From Gammaproteobacteria bacterium (GTDB lineage Bacteria; Pseudomonadota; Gammaproteobacteria; Pseudomonadales; Azotimanducaceae): a stretch of 44,120 nt of DNA. Where the stretch lies: positions 1 to 44,120 of the forward strand of contig VXLL01000012.1 in NCBI GenBank assembly GCA_009841615.1, read 5' to 3'. The position numbers and the translations under genes are program-made. Below the pieces are notes generated by a model. It saw nothing but the letters and a program-made list of their open reading frames with translations. It did no database searches and was not told the DNA's origin. Position 1 is the first letter of the stretch; each line of letters starts with the position of its first letter. Below are positions 26,402 to 35,945 of the stretch, piece after piece.

Positions 26402-26860
26402 CTAAGCAATTCGTCGTGAACGGAAGAACTCCTGCATCAATTGTTTGCTTTCTTTAGCGAGTATTCCTTCGGTGTACTCGATGTCGTGATTCCAATGTGA
26501 AAATTGCAATGCTTGGACGTTGCTAATTATTGCACCAGCCTTTGGTTCTCTCGTACCAAAAACGAGCTGACTCACTCTAGCGTGTACCATCGCGCCAACA
26601 CACATCATGCATGGTTCAACAGTAACGAAAAGGGTTGTACCCGGTAGTCGATAATTTCCAAGTCGCCGAGCAGCCTCGCGTAGTGCCTCACATTCAGCGT
26701 GTGCAGTCGGGTCCTTGTTTTGAATGGAGCGATTGACTCCCGTCCCTACTACCGCGTCTTCGAGTACGACGATAGCACCGACTGGTACTTCACCGGCAGC
26801 TTGGGCTTTCCTAGCTAGGGTAAGCGCTTGGTGCATGTGAAGTTCGTGGGTCACATGCAA
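26402..26860 (-). CDS. tadA: tRNA-specific adenosine deaminase
   Basis: Deaminates adenosine 34 to inosine in the tRNA(Arg) anticodon. The 152 residues show the zinc deaminase pattern: AHAECEALREA with the histidine ligand and catalytic glutamate, and PCMMCVGAMVHARV with the two cysteine ligands. GAIISNVQ and FFRSRR are further TadA features. The start is uncertain: TTG 26860 gives the length closest to E. coli TadA and follows a weak purine stretch. GTG 26854 and ATG 26836 are alternatives. It begins three bases after the EF-G-like stop, which suggests coupled translation. Confidence 0.94.
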   Translation of the reverse strand: MHVTHELHMHQALTLARKAQAAGEVPVGAIVVLEDAVVGTGVNRSIQNKDPTAHAECEALREAARRLGNYRLPGTTLFVTVEPCMMCVGAMVHARVSQLVFGTREPKAGAIISNVQALQFSHWNHDIEYTEGILAKESKQLMQEFFRSRRIA

Positions 26861-26863
26861 ATA

Positions 26864-28909
26864 TCAGTCTTCTTCAATAGCAACGAAGCCAGAAGCTAAT
26901 TCCTTTTGAAGTTGTGGTTGGACCGCTGCGTAATGACTGAATTCCATCGTATAACTACCCTTTCCACCCGTAATCGAACTCAGTCGCGCGTGATATTGCT
27001 GTAGTTCTCGCAAAGGAACCTGACCGGAAATGTCAGTCGTTGAGTCCTGTAGTACCGTCGAGCCGCTAACGATGCCACCCATGGAGGCGAAGTCTCCTGT
27101 TACGTCTCCCATACAGTCACTGGGTACGTTCATATTGACGCTGACCACGGGTTCCATGACAATAGGTCTAGCTTTCGCCACCGCGTCCAAAAATGCTTTC
27201 TTTCCAGCTTGTACAAAGGCAATTTCTTTAGAGTCCACTGGATGGTGTTTGCCATCGTATACCGTTACTCGTACGTCTTGAAGTTCATGACCCGAGATCG
27301 CACCTTTTTCCAAAATTTGTTTGACCCCCTTTTCAACGGCAGGAATGAATTGACCTGGAATCACTCCTCCAACAACTTTGTCGACAAATTCAAAACCACC
27401 ACCCCGCTCCGTGGGTTCAATCCGCAGATAAACCTCTCCAAATTGACCAGCTCCACCGGTTTGTTTCTTATGTCGATTGTGTCCCTCAGCGGCCGCCGTA
27501 ATTGTTTCTTTGTATTCAATCGAAGGGATCTCAGTAGCAACCTTGATGCCGTGTTGGGCTTCGACTCCTTGAAGTACTTCCCGCAAATGTAACTCACCTA
27601 ACCCTCGGATCACGGTCTCGTTCAAAGCTGCGACGTGAACCACTCGAAACGACGGATCCTCAATCGCAACTGTTTGCAGTGCTTCGGAAATCTTTTGAGC
27701 CTCGTTGTCGTTTTCAAAACGTATCGCACGGCCGAACACAGGAGTGGGTACATCGACCGAAGGTGCGCGTATGCTTTCGTCCCCCTTGGTATCGTGCAAA
27801 ACACAGTTGTACGTAGAAGTTTCCATCCGTGGCAATGCACATATATCACCTGCAACTGCTTGCTTGATTTCGACTTGTTCTTCCCCGACAAGTCGGTAAA
27901 TGTGAGGAACCTTAGTCGGTTTCCTGTCGTCTCCGACATATACCTGAGAACCAGCTTTGAGTGTTCCCTGGTGTATACGAACAATCGCCATACGACCACG
28001 GAACGGATCGATCGCAACTTTTACGGCTTGACCTAATAATGGTTTAGACGAATCTTGATCTAGTACGAGTTCTTGCTCACCTTTGGCTGACCGAACTGTA
28101 AACGTGGGGTGATTACCAGCAGCAGGACTAGGCAACAGGCGAGTAGCAGTATCCAAAAACTCCTTGACGCCAACATCGGTGTGTGCAGACGCAAAGAAAA
28201 TGGGAATTAAGTGTCCATCTCTGAGTGCGGATCCAAACGCCGTGCGGACACTCTCTTCCGGAAGATCTTCTTCGCCCTCTAAATAGAGTTCCATGAGTTC
28301 CTCGTCAACCTCGACGATTTGGTCAATAATTTTTTCGTGTGCCGACGCAACATCGTCGATATCGGTGTCCACTTCTGAGACTTCGCCGAAACAATCTACA
28401 ACCTTGCTCCCGCCTTCGGCGGGAAGGTTTATTGGAAGACATTCTGAGCCCACCACTTGTTGAATTTGATCGACTAAGCCTTCAAGATCAACATTATCAG
28501 CGTCAATCTTGTTAATGATGATTGCGCGACACAAACCCTGACTGCCAGCAGCAGAGAACAATCTGCGCGTGGATGTGTCGATTCCAGCCGTCGCATCGAC
28601 AACCAGTACGGCGGTCTCGACAGCAGGAAGTACCGAAAGCGTGCGACCGACAAAGTCGTGAAAGCCTGGCGTGTCTGCGACAGTGCATTGTTTTTTGTTA
28701 AAACTGAAGCTCAGAAAGCTCGGATTAAACGAGTGTTGAGTCGCCTTCTCTCGAGACAAGTAATCTGAAACAGTGGTACCTGCGTCCACACTGCCTTTCG
28801 TCGTCGTTACTTTCGCAGCATGAAGTATTGCCTCACTCAGAAGTGTCTTACCCGCACCGCCAGAACCAATAAGCGCTACGTTTAAGATTTGGTTAGTTTC
28901 GTGAGTCAT
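26864..28909 (-). CDS. Elongation-factor-G-like GTPase (FusA2-type), noncanonical
   Basis: 681 residues with the five-domain layout of EF-G. The nucleotide-binding motifs are GSGGAGKT (residues 15-22) in place of AHIDAGKT, DTPGFHDF near 79-86, and NKID at 133-136. The RGITI switch-I motif of translocating EF-G is missing; the equivalent stretch reads EKATQHSFNPSFLSF. Domain IV has the family signature HKKQTGGAGQFGEV. These traits match the EF-G-like proteins found beside true EF-G in many bacteria, whose role is not settled (ribosome-linked rescue or alternative translocation are ideas). tadA follows within three bases. Confidence 0.88.
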   Translation of the reverse strand: MTHETNQILNVALIGSGGAGKTLLSEAILHAAKVTTTKGSVDAGTTVSDYLSREKATQHSFNPSFLSFSFNKKQCTVADTPGFHDFVGRTLSVLPAVETAVLVVDATAGIDTSTRRLFSAAGSQGLCRAIIINKIDADNVDLEGLVDQIQQVVGSECLPINLPAEGGSKVVDCFGEVSEVDTDIDDVASAHEKIIDQIVEVDEELMELYLEGEEDLPEESVRTAFGSALRDGHLIPIFFASAHTDVGVKEFLDTATRLLPSPAAGNHPTFTVRSAKGEQELVLDQDSSKPLLGQAVKVAIDPFRGRMAIVRIHQGTLKAGSQVYVGDDRKPTKVPHIYRLVGEEQVEIKQAVAGDICALPRMETSTYNCVLHDTKGDESIRAPSVDVPTPVFGRAIRFENDNEAQKISEALQTVAIEDPSFRVVHVAALNETVIRGLGELHLREVLQGVEAQHGIKVATEIPSIEYKETITAAAEGHNRHKKQTGGAGQFGEVYLRIEPTERGGGFEFVDKVVGGVIPGQFIPAVEKGVKQILEKGAISGHELQDVRVTVYDGKHHPVDSKEIAFVQAGKKAFLDAVAKARPIVMEPVVSVNMNVPSDCMGDVTGDFASMGGIVSGSTVLQDSTTDISGQVPLRELQQYHARLSSITGGKGSYTMEFSHYAAVQPQLQKELASGFVAIEED

Positions 28910-29456
28910 ACTTGGATCCCATTTGTTTTATTTGTGGTAAAGAATATTCTGCGGCTTGAAATTTTAGAAATTGTAATAGTGCGGCAGAGTTATGACAACC
29001 GAGTTTCACACTAATACATCCGAACGGTGTCCAGCCCCATTTCGCACAACGGAAATCAAACTTTACAGATGTATGAGTTTGGAAAGCCTGTGCCGGTCAA
29101 TGGACGGTTGCGAGACGTGGTGTTCATCAATAGGGAAACTTTAGCTCCATACGATACTCCGCTCAGCGAACAGTACTCTATATGCTTGAAATTCTGAAAA
29201 TAGGCTACAATCACTGATGTGTGATAGACTGCCACGAGTTTCCACTGTTTGTTCAGTATTGAAACATCTTGAAATGTAAGAATTGGATTGAGATAGTTTT
29301 GTTGTAACGCTTAATGGACTGCTGAGCAAGTTGTTTCGAGTGGAAATCCTTCATAAATTCAGTGATTACACAACGAATTGGACTCAATCGTTTCTGAAGA
29401 AGGATATTGCATCAATCAAACCATAGTTTCAATTACCAACCCGACAAATCCAATCT
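28910..29456. other. Intergenic region of 547 bases
   Basis: No gene is recognised between the divergent EF-G-like gene and the hypothetical gene at 29457. Both promoters should be here. A loose candidate for the plus strand is TACAAT at 29206-29211 with TTGAAA 14 bases upstream, which is too close for a standard promoter. TTTCCACT near 29240 and AGTGGAAA near 29340 are distant inverted copies, at chance level. The minus-strand open frame of 62 codons at 29141-29329 has no recognisable features. The length and lack of coding signal would allow a small RNA, but nothing proves one. Confidence 0.5.
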
Positions 29457-30869
29457 ATGTGCCCAAAGAACAAATTCGTTTTAATGTCTATTTGTACTTG
29501 CGTGGGTATAGCAAGTGTTGTATTACTGTATCTGATATTAGGTGAAGACAGAGCACCTGACACATCAGTTCCATCATCAAAACGAAGTGTTGAACCAAGT
29601 ACGATTGAGGGGCGACCAAACAACACGATTGATAAACTACAGAACAAAGACACCTCCTCAACAAAAGAACTCTTTGGGAATATGTGGGAAATTTGCGGTA
29701 TTTCTGAGTTTCCCTCTGAAATAGGAAAAGCAAAGACGTTCGTGTTCGATCAAAAATTTGAGATTTCGGATGAGTGTTCGACGGCTTTGGCGACGCACGT
29801 ACTCTCGATTAATCCCTTTAAGGAGCACATCGCGAGACTGTTTGGATCAGGTTATGAATTCTCACTCTTTGTATTAGAGAATCCAATGACATATGCACGC
29901 GTTTTTTCTGATCCTACAGGAGATCTTGAACGGGTTATCAATGCCCTGTCTCGATCGGAATGCAAATTAGAACAAAACGGCAAGAACTGGGAGCTCAAAG
30001 AGTCGTGCGATGCTGATGCCTTCACAAACTATGCAGTGTTCTACAAAACATGCCATGGATGGACGGGTATCTCTCAAGCGAGATACTATTTTTATAGTCA
30101 ACAAGACACTTTTGTAGAAAACTCATCCGAAACAATCACTACTGACGAAATATGGAAGGGATTTTTGGAGCGTGCTTGGGTAGATAAACATTGTTCAACA
30201 TTCGATCCGGAACTCGAACTGAGTTCAATGAACCGACCAAGAGTATTTGAGCAATTGGTTTCGTTACATACTCTCAACTATCCCAATACTCGAGATGATA
30301 GGGAATTGTTGAGCTCGAAAGATCCGCAATCAGCAGGTTTATTGGACATAGATTACGCCTATGCAGCTCTGTTGAAACTTGGAGCTAGATTAGGAGATGA
30401 GGCTGCAGCCTTGACACGGGAAGGAAGATACGTTGGGGTCTTTTCGACCACGTTTATGAATCCAACGTGGAAATCATTCGAAGAAGAAGAAAAGCTGAGT
30501 AAAGATAAGATTCGGAAGGCATTAAACCTTGCGGTCATCTTAGAGGGCGATGGTGTGAATGTTGATTGGAACTGGTTGGTGAATAGTGTTTGTACGTCTC
30601 AATCGTCGGTGGATATCGAGCAATGTACGAGCTGTCGATCACTGATCAACTCGATCTATATGGATTTCACGTCCGATTTAGGAACGCGGCCTGCCACATT
30701 GTCAGACGCTCGTCAATTTCTCTCTAGTGAAGAGATTGAAAAGATCCTAGACGAGGTGATACAAAAAATTTCAATTGGAGAAATTATGACTTCGGAGGAC
30801 AAAAAACGCTTCCTGCTCGCATTGGATCGATTCTCAGAAGTTGCCATGAGTCTAGACGTTTACGAATAA
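29457..30869 (+). CDS. Unrecognised membrane-anchored or exported protein
   Basis: 470 residues, no family recognised. Residues about 7-28 are a hydrophobic segment (VLMSICTCVGIASVVLLYLIL) with a basic start, fitting a signal anchor or uncleaved signal. A Ser/Thr/Pro-rich linker follows (about 32-70). The rest is soluble and rich in acidic and aromatic residues, with at least eight cysteines (for example WEICGISEF, SRSECKLEQ, KTCHGWTG, DKHCSTFD, and the close group CTSCRSL), so disulphides outside the cytoplasm are likely. The C-terminal 100 residues look helical. No Shine-Dalgarno is clear before ATG 29457; ATG 29484 is a possible alternative that would remove part of the basic start. It is a single gene facing guaA, in a place where relatives of this organism vary. 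Confidence 0.7.
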   Translation: MCPKNKFVLMSICTCVGIASVVLLYLILGEDRAPDTSVPSSKRSVEPSTIEGRPNNTIDKLQNKDTSSTKELFGNMWEICGISEFPSEIGKAKTFVFDQKFEISDECSTALATHVLSINPFKEHIARLFGSGYEFSLFVLENPMTYARVFSDPTGDLERVINALSRSECKLEQNGKNWELKESCDADAFTNYAVFYKTCHGWTGISQARYYFYSQQDTFVENSSETITTDEIWKGFLERAWVDKHCSTFDPELELSSMNRPRVFEQLVSLHTLNYPNTRDDRELLSSKDPQSAGLLDIDYAYAALLKLGARLGDEAAALTREGRYVGVFSTTFMNPTWKSFEEEEKLSKDKIRKALNLAVILEGDGVNVDWNWLVNSVCTSQSSVDIEQCTSCRSLINSIYMDFTSDLGTRPATLSDARQFLSSEEIEKILDEVIQKISIGEIMTSEDKKRFLLALDRFSEVAMSLDVYE

Positions 30870-30884
30870 AAGGTTTGAAGATGT

Positions 30885-30893
30885 TTATCCACA
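30885..30893 (+). other. Perfect DnaA-box sequence
   Basis: TTATCCACA, the consensus DnaA box, lies in the 77-base gap between the converging hypothetical gene and guaA. It is a single copy; no second box or A/T-rich unwinding element is seen near it, so this is not an origin. It could be a chance match or a DnaA titration site. Confidence 0.35.
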
Positions 30894-30946
30894 AGCGGGT
30901 TGACCAAGTTCGCACGTTCGGTATTTAGTTTCAAGCGACTCTTCTC

Positions 30947-32548
30947 TCACTCCCACTCAATAGTTGCAGGAGGTTTGCTGGTAACATCGTAAACCACTCG
31001 TGAAATTCCTTGGACTTCGTTGACGATGCGATTGGAAATCTTACTGATCAAATCATAAGGTAGGCGAGCCCACTCTGCAGTCATAAAGTCCACCGTAGTA
31101 ACTGCCCTCAGTGCTACGACGTAATCATAAACTCTCTGGTCCCCACCGACGCCTACTGACCGTACCGAGAGAAAGACAGCAAACGCTTGTGCGACCTTTT
31201 CATACCAACCACTTTGTTTCAGTTCCTCCAAAAATATCGCGTCTGCTTCTTGTAAAGTAGGAATAAACTCGCGTTGAAATTTACCGGGAATCCGTACAGC
31301 GAGGCCTGGGCCAGGAAATGGATGACGACCGATGATCGAATGCGGCAACCCAAGTTCTACTCCGAGCCCCCGAACTTCATCTTTGAACAGTTCACGCAAG
31401 GGTTCCAAAATCTTCAACTGTAACCGGTCAGGTAATCCGCCTACGTTGTGGTGGCTTTTGATGACATGAGCCTTACCAAATTTAGATGCAGCAGACTCGA
31501 TGACATCGGGATAGATCGTGCCTTGAGCGAGCCATCGAACACCTTGGTGTTTTTTTGCTTCCGCTTCAAACACATCAATGAACAATTTACCAATTAGCTT
31601 CCGCTTCTCTTCTGGATCTGCGACTCCTTCCAGTTCTCGAAAGAAACGTTCCTTTGCGTCAACCACTGTGAGGTTCAAACTCAACGCACCAGACTGTGTG
31701 AACTGATTCAACACTTCACTCACTTCATTCTTACGCAACAGTCCCGTATCCACGAACACACACTCCAATTGCTTGCCTATAGCCTGGTTCAGTAATGCTG
31801 CGGTAACGCAAGAGTCAACTCCACCTGACAATGCTAATAAGACTCGCTCGCTACCTATTGTGGAATGAATTTGCGAGACTTTTTCTGGAACAATGTGTCG
31901 TGGAGTCCAAGTAGGATTGCATCCGCAAACGTCGATAGCGAAGCGCCGAAGAATTTCCGCACCGTGATCTGTATGAGTGACTTCCGGATGAAACTGTAGA
32001 CCAAAGAACTTTTTGTCCGTCGACATGCACGCGGCGATTGGGCAAGTACTAGTTTTTGCCGAAACAGAGAATTCTGAGGGTAATTCGTGGACCTGATCTC
32101 CATGACTCATCCAAACCCGTGCGGAATCTCCAAACCCATTCAACAACGGATTTTCATCCAACGGTGTCAACTCTGCATGACCAAACTCACGTTTCGATGA
32201 ATACTGCGTTTTACCACCCAGCTGAGAAACTACCGCTTGCATCCCATAGCAAATACCGAGAATCGGAATGCCTGATCCAAGAAGCGATCTGCTTACTGTT
32301 GGTGCATCGACCGTGGTGACCGACTCAGGACCACCAGATAACACAATTCCTTTGAGTGAGTAATCAACGCTGTCGAAAACACTAATATCCGCATCGAACG
32401 GAACGATCTCACAAAATACGTTCTGCTCGCGTAACCGACGTGCGATCAGTTGCGTGTATTGAGAGCCAAAATCAACGACTATTATCGCGTCGTGTTGTAT
32501 ACGAGAAACTCCGATGACACTATCCCATCGAGCTGACTCTGTGCTCAA
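30947..32548 (-). CDS. guaA: GMP synthase (glutamine-hydrolysing)
   Basis: Converts XMP to GMP with ATP and glutamine. The 533 residues contain the class I glutamine amidotransferase ([30 protein letters not shown] with catalytic Cys100, and FHPEVTHT). They also contain the ATP-pyrophosphatase loop [16 protein letters not shown] and the C-terminal dimer domain with [16 protein letters not shown] and [10 protein letters not shown]. The start is a TTG that overlaps the guaB stop (TTGA). No other in-frame start lies between it and the first conserved residues. Translational coupling with guaB is likely. Confidence 0.97.
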   Translation of the reverse strand: MSTESARWDSVIGVSRIQHDAIIVVDFGSQYTQLIARRLREQNVFCEIVPFDADISVFDSVDYSLKGIVLSGGPESVTTVDAPTVSRSLLGSGIPILGICYGMQAVVSQLGGKTQYSSKREFGHAELTPLDENPLLNGFGDSARVWMSHGDQVHELPSEFSVSAKTSTCPIAACMSTDKKFFGLQFHPEVTHTDHGAEILRRFAIDVCGCNPTWTPRHIVPEKVSQIHSTIGSERVLLALSGGVDSCVTAALLNQAIGKQLECVFVDTGLLRKNEVSEVLNQFTQSGALSLNLTVVDAKERFFRELEGVADPEEKRKLIGKLFIDVFEAEAKKHQGVRWLAQGTIYPDVIESAASKFGKAHVIKSHHNVGGLPDRLQLKILEPLRELFKDEVRGLGVELGLPHSIIGRHPFPGPGLAVRIPGKFQREFIPTLQEADAIFLEELKQSGWYEKVAQAFAVFLSVRSVGVGGDQRVYDYVVALRAVTTVDFMTAEWARLPYDLISKISNRIVNEVQGISRVVYDVTSKPPATIEWE

Positions 32549-34017
32549 TATGTACCTGGATAGTTTGGCGACTCTTTAGTGATGGTGACATCGTGGACAT
32601 GACCTTCGACCATCGACGCATGAGTCACTTTTGTGAAAGAGACCTTTTGTTGCATCTCATCAATAGTCCGACATCCGGTGTACCCCATCGCGGAGCGTAA
32701 ACCTCCGATAAGTTGACCAATGATTGGTCCGATTGGTCCCCGATAAGGAACTCTGCCTTCCACGCCTTCCGGTACTAACTTTCCAACTTCTTCGGTATCG
32801 TCCTGAAAGTATCGATCTTTGGACCCGTGGCGATTCTGCATTGCTCCTACAGAACCCATACCACGATAGTTTTTGTAAGTTCTTCCTTGATATAGCTCAA
32901 CTTCCCCAGGACTCTCGTCCGTTCCAGCAAATAACGAACCAATCATGACTCCCGACGCACCTGCTGCGATTGCTTTTGCTATATCCCCGGAATATCGTAT
33001 GCCACCGTCCGCGATGACAGGCACTTCTTCTTTCGTCGCGACACCGGAAACTTCACTAATAGCCGAAACTTGCGGTACACCAACGCCACTTACGATTCTT
33101 GTGGTACATATGCTCCCAGGTCCAATACCTACTTTAACCGCATCAACACCTGCGTTGATGATTTCTTGCGCACCCTCGGCAGTCGCTACATTTCCACCTA
33201 TCACTTGTAGTTTTGGAAAAGACTGTTTGATCCAACGAATACGATCGAGTACGCTACGAGAGTGCCCGTGGGCTGTGTCTACGACGAGTACATCAACTTC
33301 AGCATCAACGAGTGCGGCTACCCTCTCATCGGTGTCTGCTGCTGTACCGACGGAAGCACCCGCACGCAATCGACCATGTCCGTCCTTACAAGCATTTGGA
33401 TAGGTCTTCGCTTTTTCAATGTCTTTCACGGTGACCATGCCGGTGAGTCTATATTCCTCATCGACCAAGAGGATCTTTTCGATACGGTGTTCGTGCAAAA
33501 GTTGAGTAATCTCAGAAAACGATGCGGACTCGGATGCGGTAATCAATCGAGACCTTGGAGTCATCACTTCTGACACAAGCGCTTCCAAGTTTTCTTGAAA
33601 ACGAATGTCTCGATGGGTCACAATACCAACAAGATCGTTCTCACTAACGACTGGGACACCGGAAATGTTGTGTACTCTCGTGAGCGACAAAAGCTCTTGA
33701 ATCGTCGCATTCGGACTGATCGATATCGGGTTCCGGATGATTCCAGCTTCAAACTTTTTAATCTGCCGAACGTGCAGAGCTTGGGCTTCGATGGACATGT
33801 TCTTGTGAACTATACCTATGCCACCTTCTTGCGCTAGTGCGATCCCTAGACGCGATTCGGTGACGGTATCCATCGCAGACGAAATCAGGGGAATGTTTAA
33901 CCGAATTTCGCGACTAAGTTGGGTGTGGGTGGATGTTTCGGTTGGTAGTACTTCGGAGTACGCGGGACGAAGAAGCACATCGTCGAAGGTGTAGGCTTCT
34001 CCAGTGACGGTAACCAA
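32545..34017 (-). CDS. guaB: Inosine-5'-monophosphate dehydrogenase
   Basis: Oxidises IMP to XMP with NAD, the committed step to guanine nucleotides. From TTG 34017 the protein has 490 residues ([20 protein letters not shown]), the normal length. It shows two CBS domains (about 94-205), [18 protein letters not shown], and the loop [11 protein letters not shown] with catalytic Cys304. A longer frame reaches ATG 34098, but its extra residues are unlike the family and would cover the predicted promoter. AAGGAG six bases before the TTG supports the short form. It overlaps guaA by four bases. Confidence 0.97.
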   Translation of the reverse strand: MVTVTGEAYTFDDVLLRPAYSEVLPTETSTHTQLSREIRLNIPLISSAMDTVTESRLGIALAQEGGIGIVHKNMSIEAQALHVRQIKKFEAGIIRNPISISPNATIQELLSLTRVHNISGVPVVSENDLVGIVTHRDIRFQENLEALVSEVMTPRSRLITASESASFSEITQLLHEHRIEKILLVDEEYRLTGMVTVKDIEKAKTYPNACKDGHGRLRAGASVGTAADTDERVAALVDAEVDVLVVDTAHGHSRSVLDRIRWIKQSFPKLQVIGGNVATAEGAQEIINAGVDAVKVGIGPGSICTTRIVSGVGVPQVSAISEVSGVATKEEVPVIADGGIRYSGDIAKAIAAGASGVMIGSLFAGTDESPGEVELYQGRTYKNYRGMGSVGAMQNRHGSKDRYFQDDTEEVGKLVPEGVEGRVPYRGPIGPIIGQLIGGLRSAMGYTGCRTIDEMQQKVSFTKVTHASMVEGHVHDVTITKESPNYPGTY

Positions 34018-34023
34018 TCTTTG

Positions 34024-34029
34024 CTCCTT
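34024..34029 (-). promoter_or_regulatory. Ribosome binding site that fixes the guaB TTG start
   Basis: On the minus strand this reads AAGGAG and lies six bases before TTG 34017-34015. It decides the start in favour of the 490-residue form. Confidence 0.8.
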
Positions 34030-34040
34030 GCAAAGAAAGA

Positions 34041-34069
34041 ATTTTATACAGAGCACAAAATGCTGTAAA
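34041..34069 (-). promoter_or_regulatory. Sigma-70 promoter for guaBA
   Basis: On the minus strand TTTACA (34069-34064) and TAAAAT (34046-34041) are separated by exactly 17 bases, each one mismatch from consensus. Transcription would start near 34034, leaving a leader of about 17 bases that contains the Shine-Dalgarno. AACGTTTT, the core of a PurR box, overlaps the -35 element. Confidence 0.6.
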
Positions 34070-34207
34070 ACGTTCGTGGCTGTGAGAGCGCAACACACTG
34101 TATTATTTGAATAGCAATCACTGCGAGAAACTTACCACACGATGGGCTTAGAATCTGTCTAAAACTCATGCTTTAAACTCAGTCTAATAGACGTAGAGAA
34201 CGCAACA

Positions 34208-35830
34208 TTGTCCGAATATCTTTCACCCAATCTAGGTTTAAATGAACGAGTGTTGACCGTGAGTCAACTCAACGCGCAAGTCAAGAAATTACTCAATAAC
34301 AATTTCCCACTTGTGATCGTTGAAGGTGAAATCTCTGGACTACACCACCATCGGGCTTCCGGACACTACTACTTCAATCTCAAGGACGAAAGAGCTCTAT
34401 TGCGCTGTGTGATGTTTGCTCGAAGCGCTTCGAAGCTCCCGTTTCAACCAAAAGATGGTCTAAAGGTGCTCGTGCGTGCAGAAATTTCTTTGTATGAGCG
34501 CGACGGTCAGTACCAAGCAGTGATTCAACACATGGAGCCGCACGGTGAAGGCGAATTACGTTTAGCCATGGAACGACTTCGAACCAAACTCCAGAGTATG
34601 GGGTGGTTTGAAGACGAGCTGAAGAAACCACTTCCAGCGTTCCCAAAAAGAATCGTGATCGTGAGCTCCCCAAAAGGGGCTGCTACGCGCGATGTATTTG
34701 TCAATATTTGGCGACGCTATCCACCTGTCGAACTCGCATTACAACCCACGTCGGTGCAAGGCCAACTCGCTGTGGGTGAGATCTGTAAAGCGTTAGCAAC
34801 GATTAATCTACTAAAGATGCGACCAGATCTTGCTATCTTGACTCGCGGTGGTGGGTCACTAGAAGACTTAGCAGCGTTCAATTCTGAGGAAGTCGCAGCC
34901 GCCATCTATCGAAGTGAAGTCCCAATTGTGTCAGCTGTCGGACACGACGTTGACTTCACGATCGCCGATTTCGTCGCAGATCTAAGAGCACCAACACCCT
35001 CAACTGCGGCAGAACTAGTGACACCAGACGCTAGAGATCTTGGAATTCGGTTCGACGAGTACGTAATGAGAATCGAGAAAGATATACGGGAGATGGTGAC
35101 TCGGTACAAAACCGTAGTCGCACACATCGCGCGCAGGGTTCGAGATCCTCGGAGAGACTTAACGAATAATCGACAAAGACTCAATGACCGAATCAGAAAT
35201 TTTGTTCGATCTCAGACTCAAACTCTCGCACAACAAGAGACGCGCCTAGTGCAACTACAACGAGCGTTGAACCAAGCGAAGCCTAGTGTTAGATTACAAC
35301 ACTATCGCACGAAGCTAGAAGGAGCTCAGTCGCAAATAAGTCAATTAGTCAGTGCTCAAAACCGGGAGAACCGATCCCGTTATATCCATTCGCTCGAGAA
35401 GCTAGTGCAACTTGAAACTCTATTACGCGAACGGACCAGCGCTCGGTTACAAAACCTCGGAAGAAATTTGGTCCAAGCACGACCAGAACTGACAATCAAA
35501 CACCTTCAATCGCAGATCGATAGTTCCAAATCGCGCATGAAAGTCCGTGTAGGCGAGAATATTCAATTCGCGAAGAATAACGTCACCAGAATTCTGAAGA
35601 ATCTTGAGGCAGTGAGCCCCTTGGAGGTACTCGCTCGGGGATATGCGGTTGTCACTAAGCCAAAGGAAGGACAGTATTTTGGAGAAATTACTAGGAGTGT
35701 GGACGAGTTACACCAAAACGAGAATATTGAGACTCACCTGTCCGATGGGACAGTCTTCTCCACGATCAATCGTGTAGAAAAGAGAATTCACGGTGAGACA
35801 TTAAATATCTCTCCAAAGGGAGAGAGCTAA
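34208..35830 (+). CDS. xseA: Exodeoxyribonuclease VII large subunit
   Basis: Catalytic subunit of the enzyme that degrades single-stranded DNA from both ends, working with XseB. The 540 residues begin with an OB-fold (about 15-115: LTVSQLNAQVKKLLN, VEGEISG, SGHYYFNLKDE). The catalytic region follows with PKRIVIVSSPKGAATRDV, TRGGGSLEDLAAFN, SAVGHDVDFTIADFVADLRAPTPS and a long coiled-coil. The C-terminus has LEVLARGYAVV. The start is TTG 34208: the N-terminal LGLNERVLTVSQLN matches Pseudomonas XseA, so no longer or shorter frame is needed. It lies divergent from guaB, as in E. coli. Confidence 0.96.
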   Translation: MSEYLSPNLGLNERVLTVSQLNAQVKKLLNNNFPLVIVEGEISGLHHHRASGHYYFNLKDERALLRCVMFARSASKLPFQPKDGLKVLVRAEISLYERDGQYQAVIQHMEPHGEGELRLAMERLRTKLQSMGWFEDELKKPLPAFPKRIVIVSSPKGAATRDVFVNIWRRYPPVELALQPTSVQGQLAVGEICKALATINLLKMRPDLAILTRGGGSLEDLAAFNSEEVAAAIYRSEVPIVSAVGHDVDFTIADFVADLRAPTPSTAAELVTPDARDLGIRFDEYVMRIEKDIREMVTRYKTVVAHIARRVRDPRRDLTNNRQRLNDRIRNFVRSQTQTLAQQETRLVQLQRALNQAKPSVRLQHYRTKLEGAQSQISQLVSAQNRENRSRYIHSLEKLVQLETLLRERTSARLQNLGRNLVQARPELTIKHLQSQIDSSKSRMKVRVGENIQFAKNNVTRILKNLEAVSPLEVLARGYAVVTKPKEGQYFGEITRSVDELHQNENIETHLSDGTVFSTINRVEKRIHGETLNISPKGES

Positions 35831-35873
35831 CGTCTCTTTATTCTTTAAATCAACGAGTGGACAAAAAATCAGA

Positions 35874-35900
35874 TTGTTTTGCGACATATCGTGTTAGAAT
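35874..35900 (+). promoter_or_regulatory. Possible promoter of the M23 peptidase gene
   Basis: TTGTTT (35874-35879) and TAGAAT (35895-35900) are 15 bases apart, a little short for sigma-70. It lies 46 bases before the ATG at 35946, which is also preceded by AGGAG. The gap after xseA (115 bases) leaves room for a separate promoter. Confidence 0.35.
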
Positions 35901-35945
35901 TAGAGACTGACACTGCATCAAGCACACAACCGACAGGAGTCCTAC

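Noticed and set aside
29141..29329. Minus-strand open frame of 62 codons in the 547-base gap
   Set aside because: No ribosome binding site, no recognisable motif and a composition expected by chance.
34018..34098. Longer guaB reading frame from ATG 34098
   Set aside because: The extra 27 residues are cysteine-rich and unlike IMP dehydrogenases, and they overlap the predicted promoter and ribosome binding site.
35812..35845. Terminator after xseA (AGAGA / TCTCT)
   Set aside because: The stem is only about five pairs with a seven-base loop and overlaps the last codons; too weak to call.
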